A DNA stretch of 12,095 bases from Bacteroidales bacterium (GTDB taxonomy: Bacteria > Bacteroidota > Bacteroidia > Bacteroidales > F082). The translations under genes and the position numbers were made by a program. The stretch is from assembly GCA_029933565.1 (NCBI GenBank), contig JAOZNY010000081.1, positions 1 to 12,095 on the forward strand, read 5' to 3'. The notes below the pieces were generated by a model, which had not been told where the DNA came from, did no database searches, and saw only the letters and a list, made by a program, of their open reading frames with translations. Of this stretch, positions 1 through 5,686 are shown one piece after another (the stretch's first letter is position 1; the number at the start of each line of letters is the position of its first letter).

Positions 1-102
1 ACAGATTCAATTTCTGAATCATTCATAAGAATTGCCCCTGCCCTGGGGACTTATATAGGCATCTGGCTCGCCAGTTTAAGAATGCTGGCAGCACACAGAT
101 AA
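1..102 (+). CDS. Possible C-terminal end of a truncated reading frame
   Basis: Frame 1 is open from the window edge to a TAA at 100-102, giving 33 residues with a hydrophobic stretch (ALGTYIGIWLASL) and a basic end (AAHR). I do not recognise it. It may be the tail of a gene starting outside the window, or a chance open frame. The only support is that it is open, protein-like in composition, and directly followed by a small perfect inverted repeat at 99-114. Confidence 0.2.
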   Translation, partial: TDSISESFIRIAPALGTYIGIWLASLRMLAAHR

Positions 103-286
103 GTTGAAACTTATGTCAAGGGCGACAATTCCTAAAGGAGGTCGTTCATATACCCTTTATATTGTTGAGACGTTCTGTAATTTTGCATTGCTTCAAACTG
201 TGAGTAATAGTCTAGCGTGGGTTTTCTTTTTGCTTCTTTTTCTTTTGGTGCTTCATGAAAAGAAAAAGAAGGGCATTGAAATATAA
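103..286. other. Intergenic stretch, no convincing gene
   Basis: A plus-strand frame beginning at TTG 104 or ATG 113 stays open to 286. Its hydrophobic C-terminal half is produced by a T-rich then A-rich inverted repeat (233-271), so I treat it as non-coding. An AAAGGAGGT motif at 134-142 is not followed by a start codon at a usable distance. Confidence 0.4.
233..271. terminator. Perfect 14-bp inverted repeat, probable terminator-type hairpin
   Basis: The arms CTTCTTTTTCTTTT (233-246) and AAAAGAAAAAGAAG (258-271) are perfectly complementary around an 11-base loop. The stem is purine/pyrimidine biased, a form often found at gene ends in Bacteroidota. It lies between the left-edge reading frame and cassette site A and could end transcription from either side. 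There is no GC-rich stem plus U-tract of the Escherichia coli type. Confidence 0.5.
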
Positions 287-410
287 CGTGTTGCAAATAT
301 GCCCTGTAGCCGTTTCGTTGCAGGATTTTTGTTGATTGCTCGTATGTTTATTTTACTTCTCATTTTCCTTAATGACTGCTTAACCGGCTATGGGGTATGA
401 TTTGCTGTTG
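287..410 (-). repeat. attC-like inverted repeat, site A
   Basis: On the plus strand the left arm runs GCAAATATGCCCTGTAGCCG and the right arm CCGGCTATGGGGTATGATTT; they pair imperfectly around a ~60-base spacer. The right arm contains the stop codon of the 187-residue gene that precedes it on the minus strand. The site is about 88% identical, at equal length (124 bp), to the site at 11239-11362 in the same orientation. Size, paired arms, unpaired extra bases near one end, and placement directly behind a single gene match integron attC sites. The end boxes differ from the canonical RYYYAAC/GTTRRRY, so the name is an inference. Confidence 0.6.
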
Positions 411-951
411 TAGCTTCGTAGTTTTTATTTAGATAAATTTCTGTTTCTTTTTCATTAAATCTTAAAATATACCAGTCATTGTTGATTATTGTGATATTGG
501 TATTCTCATAATAATCAATCTTCGATTCAAATATGGGTTCGTATGAACATCCATTAGGTACATTTTCACAATGTACCTTGAGTTGATTAAATGTCTTTAA
601 ATCAACTTTAATATATTTATTTTTGTTCCGTCCCCTGTCTATATAGACGGAATTCTCATCTAATTGAAAATACGAATTGTCAAAGTAAGTATACCCTTTA
701 ATTTTAATTCTCTTAATCATTTCCCAATTCTCAACTTCATAAAAATCAATGTACGTTGGATTAAAGTCATAGGCAATAATTAAGAATCTATGGGTCGAGT
801 CCATTAATATCTCACTTGGAATACCCCATTTCAAATCGTCCGGGCTATCAATCTTGACTAATAATTTATAATCAGAAGAAATCTCTTGTGCATAACCAAT
901 AAATGAAATATTTATCAATATTATTAGAATATATATATAACTGTTTTTCAT
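388..951 (-). CDS. Secreted protein of unknown function (cassette gene)
   Basis: A 187-residue protein. I chose ATG at 951 rather than the GTG two codons upstream because it places a clear signal peptide at the very start: a short polar N-terminus, a run of Ile/Leu/Phe, then GYAQ as a likely signal peptidase I cut near residues 20-22. The mature part is rich in Tyr, Asn, Asp and aromatic residues and has no motif I can name. Repeated beta-like segments (FLIIAYDFN, YIDFYEVENWEM, YIKVDLKTFNQL) would fit a periplasmic beta-rich fold, which is inference. The gene begins about 25 bases after site B and its TAG lies inside the right arm of site A. It has no recognisable promoter of its own, as expected for a cassette gene. 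Confidence 0.7.
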   Translation of the reverse strand: MKNSYIYILIILINISFIGYAQEISSDYKLLVKIDSPDDLKWGIPSEILMDSTHRFLIIAYDFNPTYIDFYEVENWEMIKRIKIKGYTYFDNSYFQLDENSVYIDRGRNKNKYIKVDLKTFNQLKVHCENVPNGCSYEPIFESKIDYYENTNITIINNDWYILRFNEKETEIYLNKNYEATTANHTP

Positions 952-974
952 TGTCACTTTAGTCTTTCTACTAT

Positions 975-1112
975 GCGCTACGGTTGGCGGTATGAAACGT
1001 AGCCGCCTTCAGTTCGTTAATGTTGTAAGTTTCAAATATCGTCATTTTCTTGAATTCCATTTTTCTGGCCGTACCAAGCGCGGCTATGTTTTATGACCGC
1101 GTGTTGTTGTGG
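975..1112 (-). repeat. attC-like inverted repeat, site B
   Basis: Left arm GGCGGTATGAAACGTAGCCGCC (986-1007) pairs with CGCGGCTATGTTTTATGACC (1079-1098, continuing GCG) with few mismatches across a ~70-base spacer. Each arm is also a small hairpin by itself (GGCGG...CCGCC). The right edge is GTTGTTGTGG (1103-1112). The site separates two unrelated minus-strand genes and contains the stop codon of the upstream one. It shares the GGCTAT(n)TATG and ATG(n)GTAGCC cores with sites A, C and D although the rest of the sequence has diverged. Confidence 0.55.
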
Positions 1113-1503
1113 TTAGTTGTTTCTTCTTTAATAAATACATTGTAAAGTCTCTATTGTCTGAAAGCCAAACGTATATGATTCCAATTAATATTTCTATTAA
1201 TACAATTGGAAGAGTCAAGTATTCACTAAAAATAATTAATACTATCGTTCTTTCAACTACTATTCCAATGGCAACAATTCTGAGTAGTCTAATTGAATAA
1301 CTAACATCAAATTTTATGAGAATTCCAATGATTACTAATGACACGAATAAAATGAAATTTATCAATTTACCTTTAATTCCAATATCTGTGAAGTAAGTAA
1401 TAAATAGCCATTCGAATAGTTGAAATAGTGTAAATAACAGTCCAATAATAATAAGGGAGGAACTGATTAAAATATATTTTCTCTCTACTTTCGAATTGTC
1501 CAA
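1084..1503 (-). CDS. Small four-helix membrane protein, function unknown (cassette gene)
   Basis: A 139-residue protein with four predicted transmembrane segments at about residues 10-33 (ILISSSLIIIGLLFTLF...), 44-63 (INFILFVSLVIIGILIKF), 68-88 and 92-114, a short basic stretch (LLKKKQL) and a Thr-rich tail. The tail TTTTRGHKT and the TAG stop are encoded by the arm of site B, so the repeat supplies the C-terminus. The only start close to the first helix is TTG at 1503; an in-frame stop lies six codons further upstream and no ATG is available. The protein could be a small inner-membrane immunity or stress protein, but nothing in the sequence shows which. Confidence 0.65.
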   Translation of the reverse strand: MDNSKVERKYILISSSLIIIGLLFTLFQLFEWLFITYFTDIGIKGKLINFILFVSLVIIGILIKFDVSYSIRLLRIVAIGIVVERTIVLIIFSEYLTLPIVLIEILIGIIYVWLSDNRDFTMYLLKKKQLTTTTRGHKT

Positions 1504-1553
1504 AATCTCTAATTTGTATTAACCTATTTCAGTGTTCACTCGAGTCTTTTTTC

Positions 1554-1606
1554 AATTAACCACAACGTATGTGTATATGTAATTGCGTTTTATTTCTCTA
1601 ATAGCG
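1554..1606 (-). repeat. Partial or degenerate attC-like end
   Basis: The 14-mer AATTAACCACAACG (1554-1567) is identical to 12031-12044, where it also precedes a minus-strand cassette gene. Read on the minus strand it ends a site with GTTGTGGTTAATT, about 50 bases before the TTG start at 1503. The following ATGTGTATATGTAATTGCG only loosely resembles the arm of the other sites, and I could not find the matching second arm within 150 bp. This is either a decayed site or one whose other half was lost when neighbouring DNA was rearranged. Confidence 0.4.
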
Positions 1607-1699
1607 TTAACTTTGTATCTCCCTATTAATCTGTCTTTTAACTTCTTCAATTAACATCAAAAGACCATTTAAATTTGCAAGAGAATATTCAACACTCAT
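1607..1699 (-). CDS. Possible 30-residue peptide
   Basis: An ATG at 1699 preceded by TTTTAGAAG opens a 30-codon frame with amphipathic, protein-like composition (SVEYSLANLNGLLMLIEEV, then KRQINREIQS), closed by TAA just before the degenerate site end at 1554-1606. Its position, stopping next to a site, is that of a cassette gene. It could be a tiny cassette ORF, the remains of a longer gene, or chance. Confidence 0.3.
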   Translation of the reverse strand: MSVEYSLANLNGLLMLIEEVKRQINREIQS

Positions 1700-1800
1700 C
1701 TTCTAAAAGTTAAATACTTAATAAAACTCTAAACTAATAAAAAACCAAACACAAACCTTCAAAGCAATCAAGAAATTGATTGTTTGAATTTTCTTTTTTG

Positions 1801-1831
1801 TTACTTTTCTCTTTCTCAAAGAAAAAAGTAA
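1801..1831. terminator. Near-perfect inverted repeat (terminator-type)
   Basis: TTACTTTTCTCTTT (1801-1814) and AAAGAAAAAAGTAA (1818-1831) pair at 13 of 14 positions around a CTC loop. It has the same purine/pyrimidine-biased style as the repeat at 233-271 and is preceded by a T-rich run (1790-1800). Confidence 0.4.
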
Positions 1832-1835
1832 ACCT

Positions 1836-1884
1836 GAAGTCCAGATAGTTGTTGTGAGGTGAAAACTCTAACTATCTGGACTTC
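1836..1884. ncRNA. Perfect 15-bp stem-loop, possible structured RNA or terminator
   Basis: GAAGTCCAGATAGTT (1836-1850) and AACTATCTGGACTTC (1870-1884) are perfectly complementary around a 19-base loop. No T-tract follows on either strand, so it is not a textbook terminator. A second perfect stem follows 13 bases later. Whether it acts as RNA, as a protein-binding site, or is a mobile repeat cannot be told from one copy. Confidence 0.3.
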
Positions 1885-1897
1885 ATTGTTAAGGGGC

Positions 1898-1921
1898 TTG
1901 GGGATTTTACAAAATCCCCAA
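1898..1921. terminator. Perfect 11-bp hairpin
   Basis: TTGGGGATTTT (1898-1908) and AAAATCCCCAA (1911-1921) form a perfect inverted repeat with a two-base centre. The GGGG/CCCC stem topped by T and A runs could stop transcription. It lies between the left cassettes and the operator cluster. Confidence 0.35.
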
Positions 1922-1960
1922 TCAGACTCTAAAGTCCCCAGCCTCGCCCTGAATCTGTTT

Positions 1961-1970
1961 TGTAATTACA
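1961..1970. promoter_or_regulatory. Palindrome TGTAATTACA, copy 1 (putative operator)
   Basis: Perfect 10-bp palindrome, the first of three copies within about 150 bp. In context it reads TTTTGTAATTACATTG, matching the flanks of the other two copies (ATTGTAATTACATTA) at most positions. Confidence 0.45.
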
Positions 1971-2032
1971 TTGCCTTTTTTTCGTGTTATATGAGAGAGA
2001 GTAAAGCGATAAAACCCATAAAGCGCGGTGTG

Positions 2033-2052
2033 TTGCATCATGCCTGATGCAA
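2033..2052. promoter_or_regulatory. Perfect 8-bp inverted repeat with TGCC loop
   Basis: TTGCATCA and TGATGCAA pair perfectly around TGCC, 20 bp before the second TGTAATTACA palindrome. It could be a hairpin in the leader RNA or another protein-binding site. Confidence 0.3.
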
Positions 2053-2073
2053 TACAATATCAACAAGATGTAA

Positions 2074-2112
2074 TGTAATTACAATAACACTAATGCAGCA
2101 ATTGTAATTACA
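2074..2112. promoter_or_regulatory. Paired TGTAATTACA palindromes, copies 2 and 3 (putative operator)
   Basis: Perfect palindromes at 2074-2083 and 2103-2112 lie 29 bp apart centre to centre. In inverted orientation they share the longer word ATTGTAATTACATTAC. They sit 55-90 bp before the ATG at 2167, over or just upstream of where its promoter should be. Repeated symmetric sites in a promoter region are typical of a dimeric regulator's operator; which regulator binds is unknown. Confidence 0.5.
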
Positions 2113-2166
2113 TTACTCCTTAAAATATGTATATTAGCATCCGAAACAATTAAACATCAATAAGCA

Positions 2167-2388
2167 ATGACATTAACCCAAGTATTATTAAAAGATTACC
2201 CAAAGGCAATGAAAGAGGAAAGAAAGAATGTTATTGCCTTAAGAGTTTCACAAGAGATAAGAGCAAACCTGCCGGATCTAGAACTAAAAAAGGTTAAAGA
2301 ATGCCAATGGGAAGTAATAGATTATCCAGATGAACTTGCATTTGTTTTAAAGGATATAATAGACAGATGTATTGCTGAAGGGATATAA
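2167..2388 (+). CDS. Small charged protein, function unknown
   Basis: A 73-residue soluble protein and the only convincing plus-strand gene in the window. It is rich in Lys, Glu and Asp, with mixed helix-like segments: residues 1-31 (LLKDYPKAMKEERKNVIALRV) and 55-73 (ELAFVLKDIIDRCIAEGI), around a middle containing the single Trp (KECQWEVIDYPDE). There is no Cys-pair zinc site, signal peptide or membrane segment, and no clear helix-turn-helix. ATG at 2167 is the first start after a regulatory region with three identical palindromes, so its expression is probably controlled. It converges on the end of the head operon, whose stop lies 360 bp away. I do not recognise the family; a regulator, antitoxin or small metabolic protein would all fit. 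Confidence 0.65.
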   Translation: MTLTQVLLKDYPKAMKEERKNVIALRVSQEIRANLPDLELKKVKECQWEVIDYPDELAFVLKDIIDRCIAEGI

Positions 2389-2588
2389 GCAATCAACAGA
2401 CTAATAAATACATACTACTCATGACGTTTCAGGAATGTGTAGTATTCCCATTTGTTTGAATGAATGGGTTTGAAAGTTTATTGAATTGGAGCATGCGGAA
2501 ACGAAAGAAAGTTTCAGACTTATTCATGACGAATTAAGGATTGCAATGACATCCTTTTAAGAATTAAAAGATATAATGGAAAGCCTGG

Positions 2589-2603
2589 TCCGCCTACGGC
2601 GGA
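2589..2603. terminator. GC-rich hairpin TCCGCC-tac-GGCGGA
   Basis: A perfect 6-bp GC stem with a three-base loop. On the minus strand it lies ~150 bp past the large-terminase stop codon, and on the plus strand ~200 bp past the 73-residue gene. An A-rich run follows on the plus strand, so no U-tract is available there. Similar GC hairpins recur in Bacteroidota intergenic DNA. Confidence 0.3.
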
Positions 2604-2645
2604 AAATGCCAAAAAACAAATAACAAAAAAAGAAACAAGATAATA

Positions 2646-2739
2646 GTTGAAAGTTAAAAGTTGAAAGCCTGCCTGTCGGCAGACAGGTTGAAAGAAAGAA
2701 AAAACAAACGTGTTACGGGTTACGAGTTACGAGTTACAA
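2646..2739. repeat. Heptamer tandem repeats flanking a near-palindrome
   Basis: Three 7-base units (GTTGAAA, GTTAAAA, GTTGAAA) lie at 2646-2666. The 20-base near-palindrome CCTGCCTGTCGGCAGACAGG follows at 2668-2687, then another GTTGAAA at 2687-2693, and finally four units GTTACGG/GTTACGA/GTTACGA/GTTACAA at 2712-2739. Both arrays have a period of seven and begin with GTT. They end 9 bp before the large-terminase stop codon. Arrays of this sort are scattered through many Bacteroidota genomes; their function is not established. Confidence 0.55.
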
Positions 2740-2748
2740 GAAAAACCC

Positions 2749-4371
2749 TCAAGCAAAATGAGAAGTAATAGCACCATCACTACTACCCACCGGAAACTTA
2801 TTCATCCCAATAAACAAAGTATCCCAAGCATCAGTAGCATCAGTACGATGCTCAAGCAAACTCTCTTCCGACTCTACCAACTTCTCCCCTGCCTTATCCT
2901 TCTGAAAACCTCTCGATCCTATCCGAACCCCAGTAGATTCAATTGCCAAAAGCAAAGCCTCATTATTAGGCTTATTAAATAAAGGAAACAGATACTTAAC
3001 CCCCTGCAAAGCCAAATGAATCATCCTATGCTTATCAATATGCTTAACAGGATTACCAATGTGAACACGCTTAACCTTCCAACCATACTTAATAAACTCT
3101 TCAGTAACAGTATGAGCAAAGTCATCATTACCCACAGCATAATTATTACCAAGAGCAGTATTATCAAAGTAATACACAACTTCCTTAGACTTATGATCCT
3201 TATAATAATCACAGAAATCTTTCACCAACTCCCTAAGTTTACGTTCATACTTAACATAAAAAGATTTAAGAGTTTTCATTTTAATACCATCCTGCTGCCC
3301 AGCCACAAGCCAGTTGATATTAGCATTATAATCCAAAGCAATGGAAATAGGCTTTGCACGGTCTAAATCAGCATCCTGAAGGCAAGACTGCTTATTAATC
3401 TTAGTAAAGTTATAATCAAGACTATCAAGATAAGAATTATCAAAGGCAGAATAATAATGCACATCAGCATTAAGCCCAGGATAAAAACCATCTTTTATTA
3501 ACCTAAGCCTCTTACAAAGAATAGAAGTCTGAAACACCAAAGGAGGAAGATCCCTTTTCATTTGATTAAAATATCTTTCACCAAGAAGTTGAAGGTTCTC
3601 AAGACTGGACCATTCACGATAATAAACAGCAATACTTTGAAACTGCGCAAGTGACTTTCTAAGTTTTCTTATTTCCTTTTGAATTACCGAATTCTTTGAT
3701 AAGGCTAATTCCTTTTTAAGCCTCCATATTTCAAGCACAAGAGCCTGAATAACATCAATGAGATCCAAGTCCATTTGATCCTTATAATGCTCAAACCAGG
3801 CAGGCTTTTGAGTTGGTGGCATATCTGATAAAACAAGAACAGAATGATGCCAGGGGATATGCCCAAAATAACCTTTAAAACCACCATTGGCCGGAAAGGT
3901 TTCTGTTTTTAATTTCTCATAATTGATAAACCTTCCTTCATCAATCAAAAGAGAATCAAGAGTAAGAGAGTTAGAAGAGCCCGGTCTGTCCTGGCTAATT
4001 AAGTTTGCAATGGATCCATTATAAAAACTAACAACATGATCATAAGAAGCAGGCTGAATGTACGGTGTTTTAAAGTTAGCAGACTTTGGAGGCTTTCTAC
4101 CCACAAAGAAGTGAACATCCCTTTTATAACCAAAGGATTCAAGAGCCTGAAAAGTTCCAGGCAGAGTCCGGGTTAAAAGTTGCTGATAAGTAGAACCAAC
4201 AATACCATTGGCAGAACGAGGCATCACCTGAAAATTCCGCAAAAGAAAAGGAGCAGCAAACCCATGACTTTTACCCAACCTACGACCACCAACAATAACA
4301 GAAGTATGTGGAGCAGTATAAAGGAATTCATGTTGAGGATTATTAAAATAGATTTCCTTTTTATTTTTCAT
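2749..4371 (-). CDS. terL: Phage terminase large subunit
   Basis: A 540-residue DNA-packaging motor: an ATPase that would drive DNA into the capsid plus an RNase H-like nuclease that cuts it. Walker A is at residues 28-35 (GGRRLGKS), Walker B at 141-145 (LLIDE), and a motif III-like LSDMPPT near 181. A basic helical insert (LRKKELA...EIRKLRKSL, about 213-245) joins the halves. The nuclease acids are D347 (ALDYNA), D403 (YYFDNTA) and D511/D514 (HRTDATDAWD). All key residues are intact, so it looks functional. I prefer ATG at 4371: it overlaps the preceding stop by 11 bases (ATGAAAAATAA), while the longer frame to 4413 only adds a hydrophobic leader shadowing the neighbour. It is last in the operon. 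No portal gene, its normal docking partner, is in the window. Confidence 0.95.
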   Translation of the reverse strand: MKNKKEIYFNNPQHEFLYTAPHTSVIVGGRRLGKSHGFAAPFLLRNFQVMPRSANGIVGSTYQQLLTRTLPGTFQALESFGYKRDVHFFVGRKPPKSANFKTPYIQPASYDHVVSFYNGSIANLISQDRPGSSNSLTLDSLLIDEGRFINYEKLKTETFPANGGFKGYFGHIPWHHSVLVLSDMPPTQKPAWFEHYKDQMDLDLIDVIQALVLEIWRLKKELALSKNSVIQKEIRKLRKSLAQFQSIAVYYREWSSLENLQLLGERYFNQMKRDLPPLVFQTSILCKRLRLIKDGFYPGLNADVHYYSAFDNSYLDSLDYNFTKINKQSCLQDADLDRAKPISIALDYNANINWLVAGQQDGIKMKTLKSFYVKYERKLRELVKDFCDYYKDHKSKEVVYYFDNTALGNNYAVGNDDFAHTVTEEFIKYGWKVKRVHIGNPVKHIDKHRMIHLALQGVKYLFPLFNKPNNEALLLAIESTGVRIGSRGFQKDKAGEKLVESEESLLEHRTDATDAWDTLFIGMNKFPVGSSDGAITSHFA

Positions 4372-4945
4372 CTTCAGTTTTAGGAATTTCAGTATGAACA
4401 ATATCAACCACATTGGAATCTATTTCAGCAGAGAATTTATCTTTTAGAAATTTAATCCTACCCACTAAATCATCAATGGGCTTTAAGCCCACAAGTTCAG
4501 GATCAGAAGAAGGCTCAAAGGTTTGTGGAACAATATCATCATAGGGAATAGGATCAATATCAGGTAAGTGCAACTGAGTGTATTTACCTATTTTATCGGC
4601 AGCCAGGATCATTGCCTTTGGATCCTGTTTTATTCTGGCAAGTTCATAAGACTCCTTAATCATTTCAATAACGGTGAACCTATGCCATTCCTTACTGACT
4701 GCTTTGATATTGCCAAGCAATATTTTAACAATGGAAAGATCTTCCCAGGCAACATATCTGGTAATGCCAAAATCATCCATAAGGTGATTTCTCATTTCCA
4801 ATTCACTTTTCATGGGAAACTCATACCAATGAGAGTAAGCAAAGCGCACACGAAGTAGTTTATCATGCATGATTTTAGGAAGTTCTTTTTCAGGATTCTT
4901 AAAAAGATACTTATTACAAACATCAAGTGTATGAGGCGTAGCCAT
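4361..4945 (-). CDS. terS: Probable terminase small subunit
   Basis: A 194-residue soluble protein directly before the large terminase and overlapping it by 11 bases. The N-terminal half is helical and rich in aromatic and basic residues (RVRFAYSHWYEFP, about 33-44). Residues 70-122 form a helical region ending in AMILAADKIGKYTQLHLPD, and an acidic, Pro-rich C-terminal part follows (DPIPYDDIVPQTFEPSSDPE). The combination of helical domain, KYTQLHLPD-like segment and acidic PQTFEP linker resembles small terminase proteins I know from Bacteroidota prophages. Such proteins recognise the phage DNA and load the large subunit. Its start overlaps the previous stop as TAATG, so the two are probably translationally coupled. 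The role comes from position and resemblance; no catalytic motif is expected. Confidence 0.7.
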   Translation of the reverse strand: MATPHTLDVCNKYLFKNPEKELPKIMHDKLLRVRFAYSHWYEFPMKSELEMRNHLMDDFGITRYVAWEDLSIVKILLGNIKAVSKEWHRFTVIEMIKESYELARIKQDPKAMILAADKIGKYTQLHLPDIDPIPYDDIVPQTFEPSSDPELVGLKPIDDLVGRIKFLKDKFSAEIDSNVVDIVHTEIPKTEDEK

Positions 4946-5253
4946 TATCTTTCTGATTGTTTTTGTTCAATGATAAATGAGTTCACAAGTTCGATAGCCA
5001 TAGGGCTCCCCATTTTAGCCAGGTCAATTTCCTGTTTCCTAAGTTCCAGAACAGTTTCAAACTTACCCTTCTCATAAGCCACACGAAGAGGATGCTCAGG
5101 CTTACGGATATCAGCCTTAAACTCTGTAAGTTTAAGATCCAACAAACGACAGATTTGAACAGGATTCAAAAACAGGGCAGAATACTCTTTAACCCTCTGA
5201 AGTGTTTCCTCTGAATAGATTACCAATTGATAAGAATTTTGGGAGTTCATCAT
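4945..5253 (-). CDS. Small helical DNA-binding-type protein, possibly a second small terminase component
   Basis: A 102-residue protein starting at ATG 5253 or the adjacent ATG 5250. Residues 20-50 (RVKEYSALFLNPVQICRLLD, then LKLTEF) read as a helix-turn-helix of the type found at the N-terminus of small terminases. Residues 57-96 (a basic AYEKGKFETVLELRKQEIDL segment, then AKMGSPMAIELVNSFI) resemble the helical region that follows in those proteins. It would bind DNA near the packaging start or support the neighbouring small terminase. Its first 65 bases overlap the end of the phospholipase-D-like gene, an unusually long overlap, and its stop overlaps the next start as TAATG. It could instead be a regulator of the operon. 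Confidence 0.6.
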   Translation of the reverse strand: MMNSQNSYQLVIYSEETLQRVKEYSALFLNPVQICRLLDLKLTEFKADIRKPEHPLRVAYEKGKFETVLELRKQEIDLAKMGSPMAIELVNSFIIEQKQSER

Positions 5254-5686
5254 TTATTGAATTAAAGTAAAAGTCATAAATAGATTTTTGCGTACTAATT
5301 ATTCCTGCTTCATACCTATTCCCTCTGGTTTGATTCTGTGAAGTAATAATTGAAATAGAATAATCAGAAGATTTAATAAGCATCAGTTTAGAGTGGTTAT
5401 TAGCAAGATAAACTTCATCTGCTACTTGCGAGAGAAAGTAGGAAAGATGTAAAGTTTTCTTAGAGGAACGCAAATCTATAAGCAGTTTCAGAGACTTGAT
5501 CTGTCCGGTCGATTTCAGTTTATGAAGTTTACGAATAAACTCTTCAGAGATAGTAAAACTACTTATAAAAAGGTCAACTTCACCCACTTGCGAGAGAACA
5601 TCAAGCAAGACATGGTGAAGTTGAACATTACCTTTGGAGAAGTAAGGAACGTTATTCTCCGGAAGGATTTTGCATATTGAAACCAA
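5189..5686 (-). CDS. Phospholipase D-like (single HKD) protein
   Basis: A 165-residue protein with one phospholipase D-type motif: H98-x-K100, then D108, then SQN at 116-118 and E126 (HSKLMLIKSSDYSISIITSQ). A beta-alpha core lies before it (VDLFISSFTISEEFIRKL, SLKLLIDLRSSK). Proteins with a single HKD motif usually dimerise and are nucleases or phosphodiesterases; the family also includes inactive members. In this operon a nuclease acting on DNA or RNA during packaging, or a defence or anti-defence role, is likelier than lipid cleavage because there is no signal peptide or membrane segment. The only early start is TTG at 5686, overlapping the previous gene by 35 bases; the protein-like segment NVPYFSKGNVQLHHVLLDVL must be included, so the true start is at or very near there. 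Confidence 0.75.
   Translation of the reverse strand: MVSICKILPENNVPYFSKGNVQLHHVLLDVLSQVGEVDLFISSFTISEEFIRKLHKLKSTGQIKSLKLLIDLRSSKKTLHLSYFLSQVADEVYLANNHSKLMLIKSSDYSISIITSQNQTRGNRYEAGIISTQKSIYDFYFNSINDELPKFLSIGNLFRGNTSEG

Larger units (their letters stand above)
1700..2166. other. Hairpin-rich non-coding region upstream of the small plus-strand gene
   Basis: No credible gene is present. A 62-codon plus-strand frame (1859-2047) starts inside a perfect inverted repeat and looks spurious. The stretch holds at least four stem-loops (1801-1831, 1836-1884, 1898-1921, 2033-2052) and three copies of the palindrome TGTAATTACA, each listed separately. This density suggests a regulatory or structured-RNA region. 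AT-rich sequence around 2120-2140 (TATATTAG at 2130-2137) could hold the promoter of the gene at 2167, but it only partly matches TAnnTTTG. Confidence 0.5.
2389..2748. other. Convergent intergenic spacer with repeats and a possible gene remnant
   Basis: No full gene is present. Between the TGA at 2471-2473 and the TAA at 2558-2560 a 28-codon frame reads like protein (FIELEHAETKESFRLIHDEL), and the codons before that TGA, in the same frame, are open back to about 2404; this may be a decayed gene. The rest is a GC-rich hairpin at 2589-2603, a near-palindrome at 2668-2687 and two heptamer tandem repeats at 2646-2666 and 2712-2739. The plus-strand gene and the large-terminase gene both end into this spacer. 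Confidence 0.45.

Noticed and set aside
134..142. AAAGGAGGT, resembling a strong ribosome binding site or the complement of the 16S rRNA end
   Set aside because: No start codon follows at a usable spacing, and the surrounding bases do not match 16S rRNA.
104..286. 60-codon plus-strand frame with a predicted membrane helix
   Set aside because: Its hydrophobic and lysine-rich end is generated by the 14-bp T/A-rich inverted repeat at 233-271, and the rest resembles no protein.
1608..1615. Plus-strand TAACTTTG, an exact match to the TAnnTTTG box
   Set aside because: No plus-strand gene follows within 500 bp, there is no clear -33 element, and it lies at the end of a possible minus-strand peptide gene; probably chance in AT-rich DNA.
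1859..2047. 62-codon plus-strand frame
   Set aside because: It begins inside the loop of a perfect stem-loop, runs through a second hairpin and the first TGTAATTACA copy, and has no protein-like pattern.
2646..2739. CRISPR-like array
   Set aside because: Units are 7 bases long and contiguous with no spacers, and no cas genes are present.
2710..3366. Plus-strand open frames antisense to the large terminase gene (2710-2982, 3016-3366)
   Set aside because: Shadow frames of a gene whose full set of ATPase and nuclease motifs is on the other strand; low-complexity Ile/Asn/Ser-rich translations.
4372..4413. 14-codon N-terminal extension of the large terminase
   Set aside because: It translates the coding end of the small terminase gene in another frame into a hydrophobic leader that terminases lack; ATG at 4371 fits the usual short overlap.
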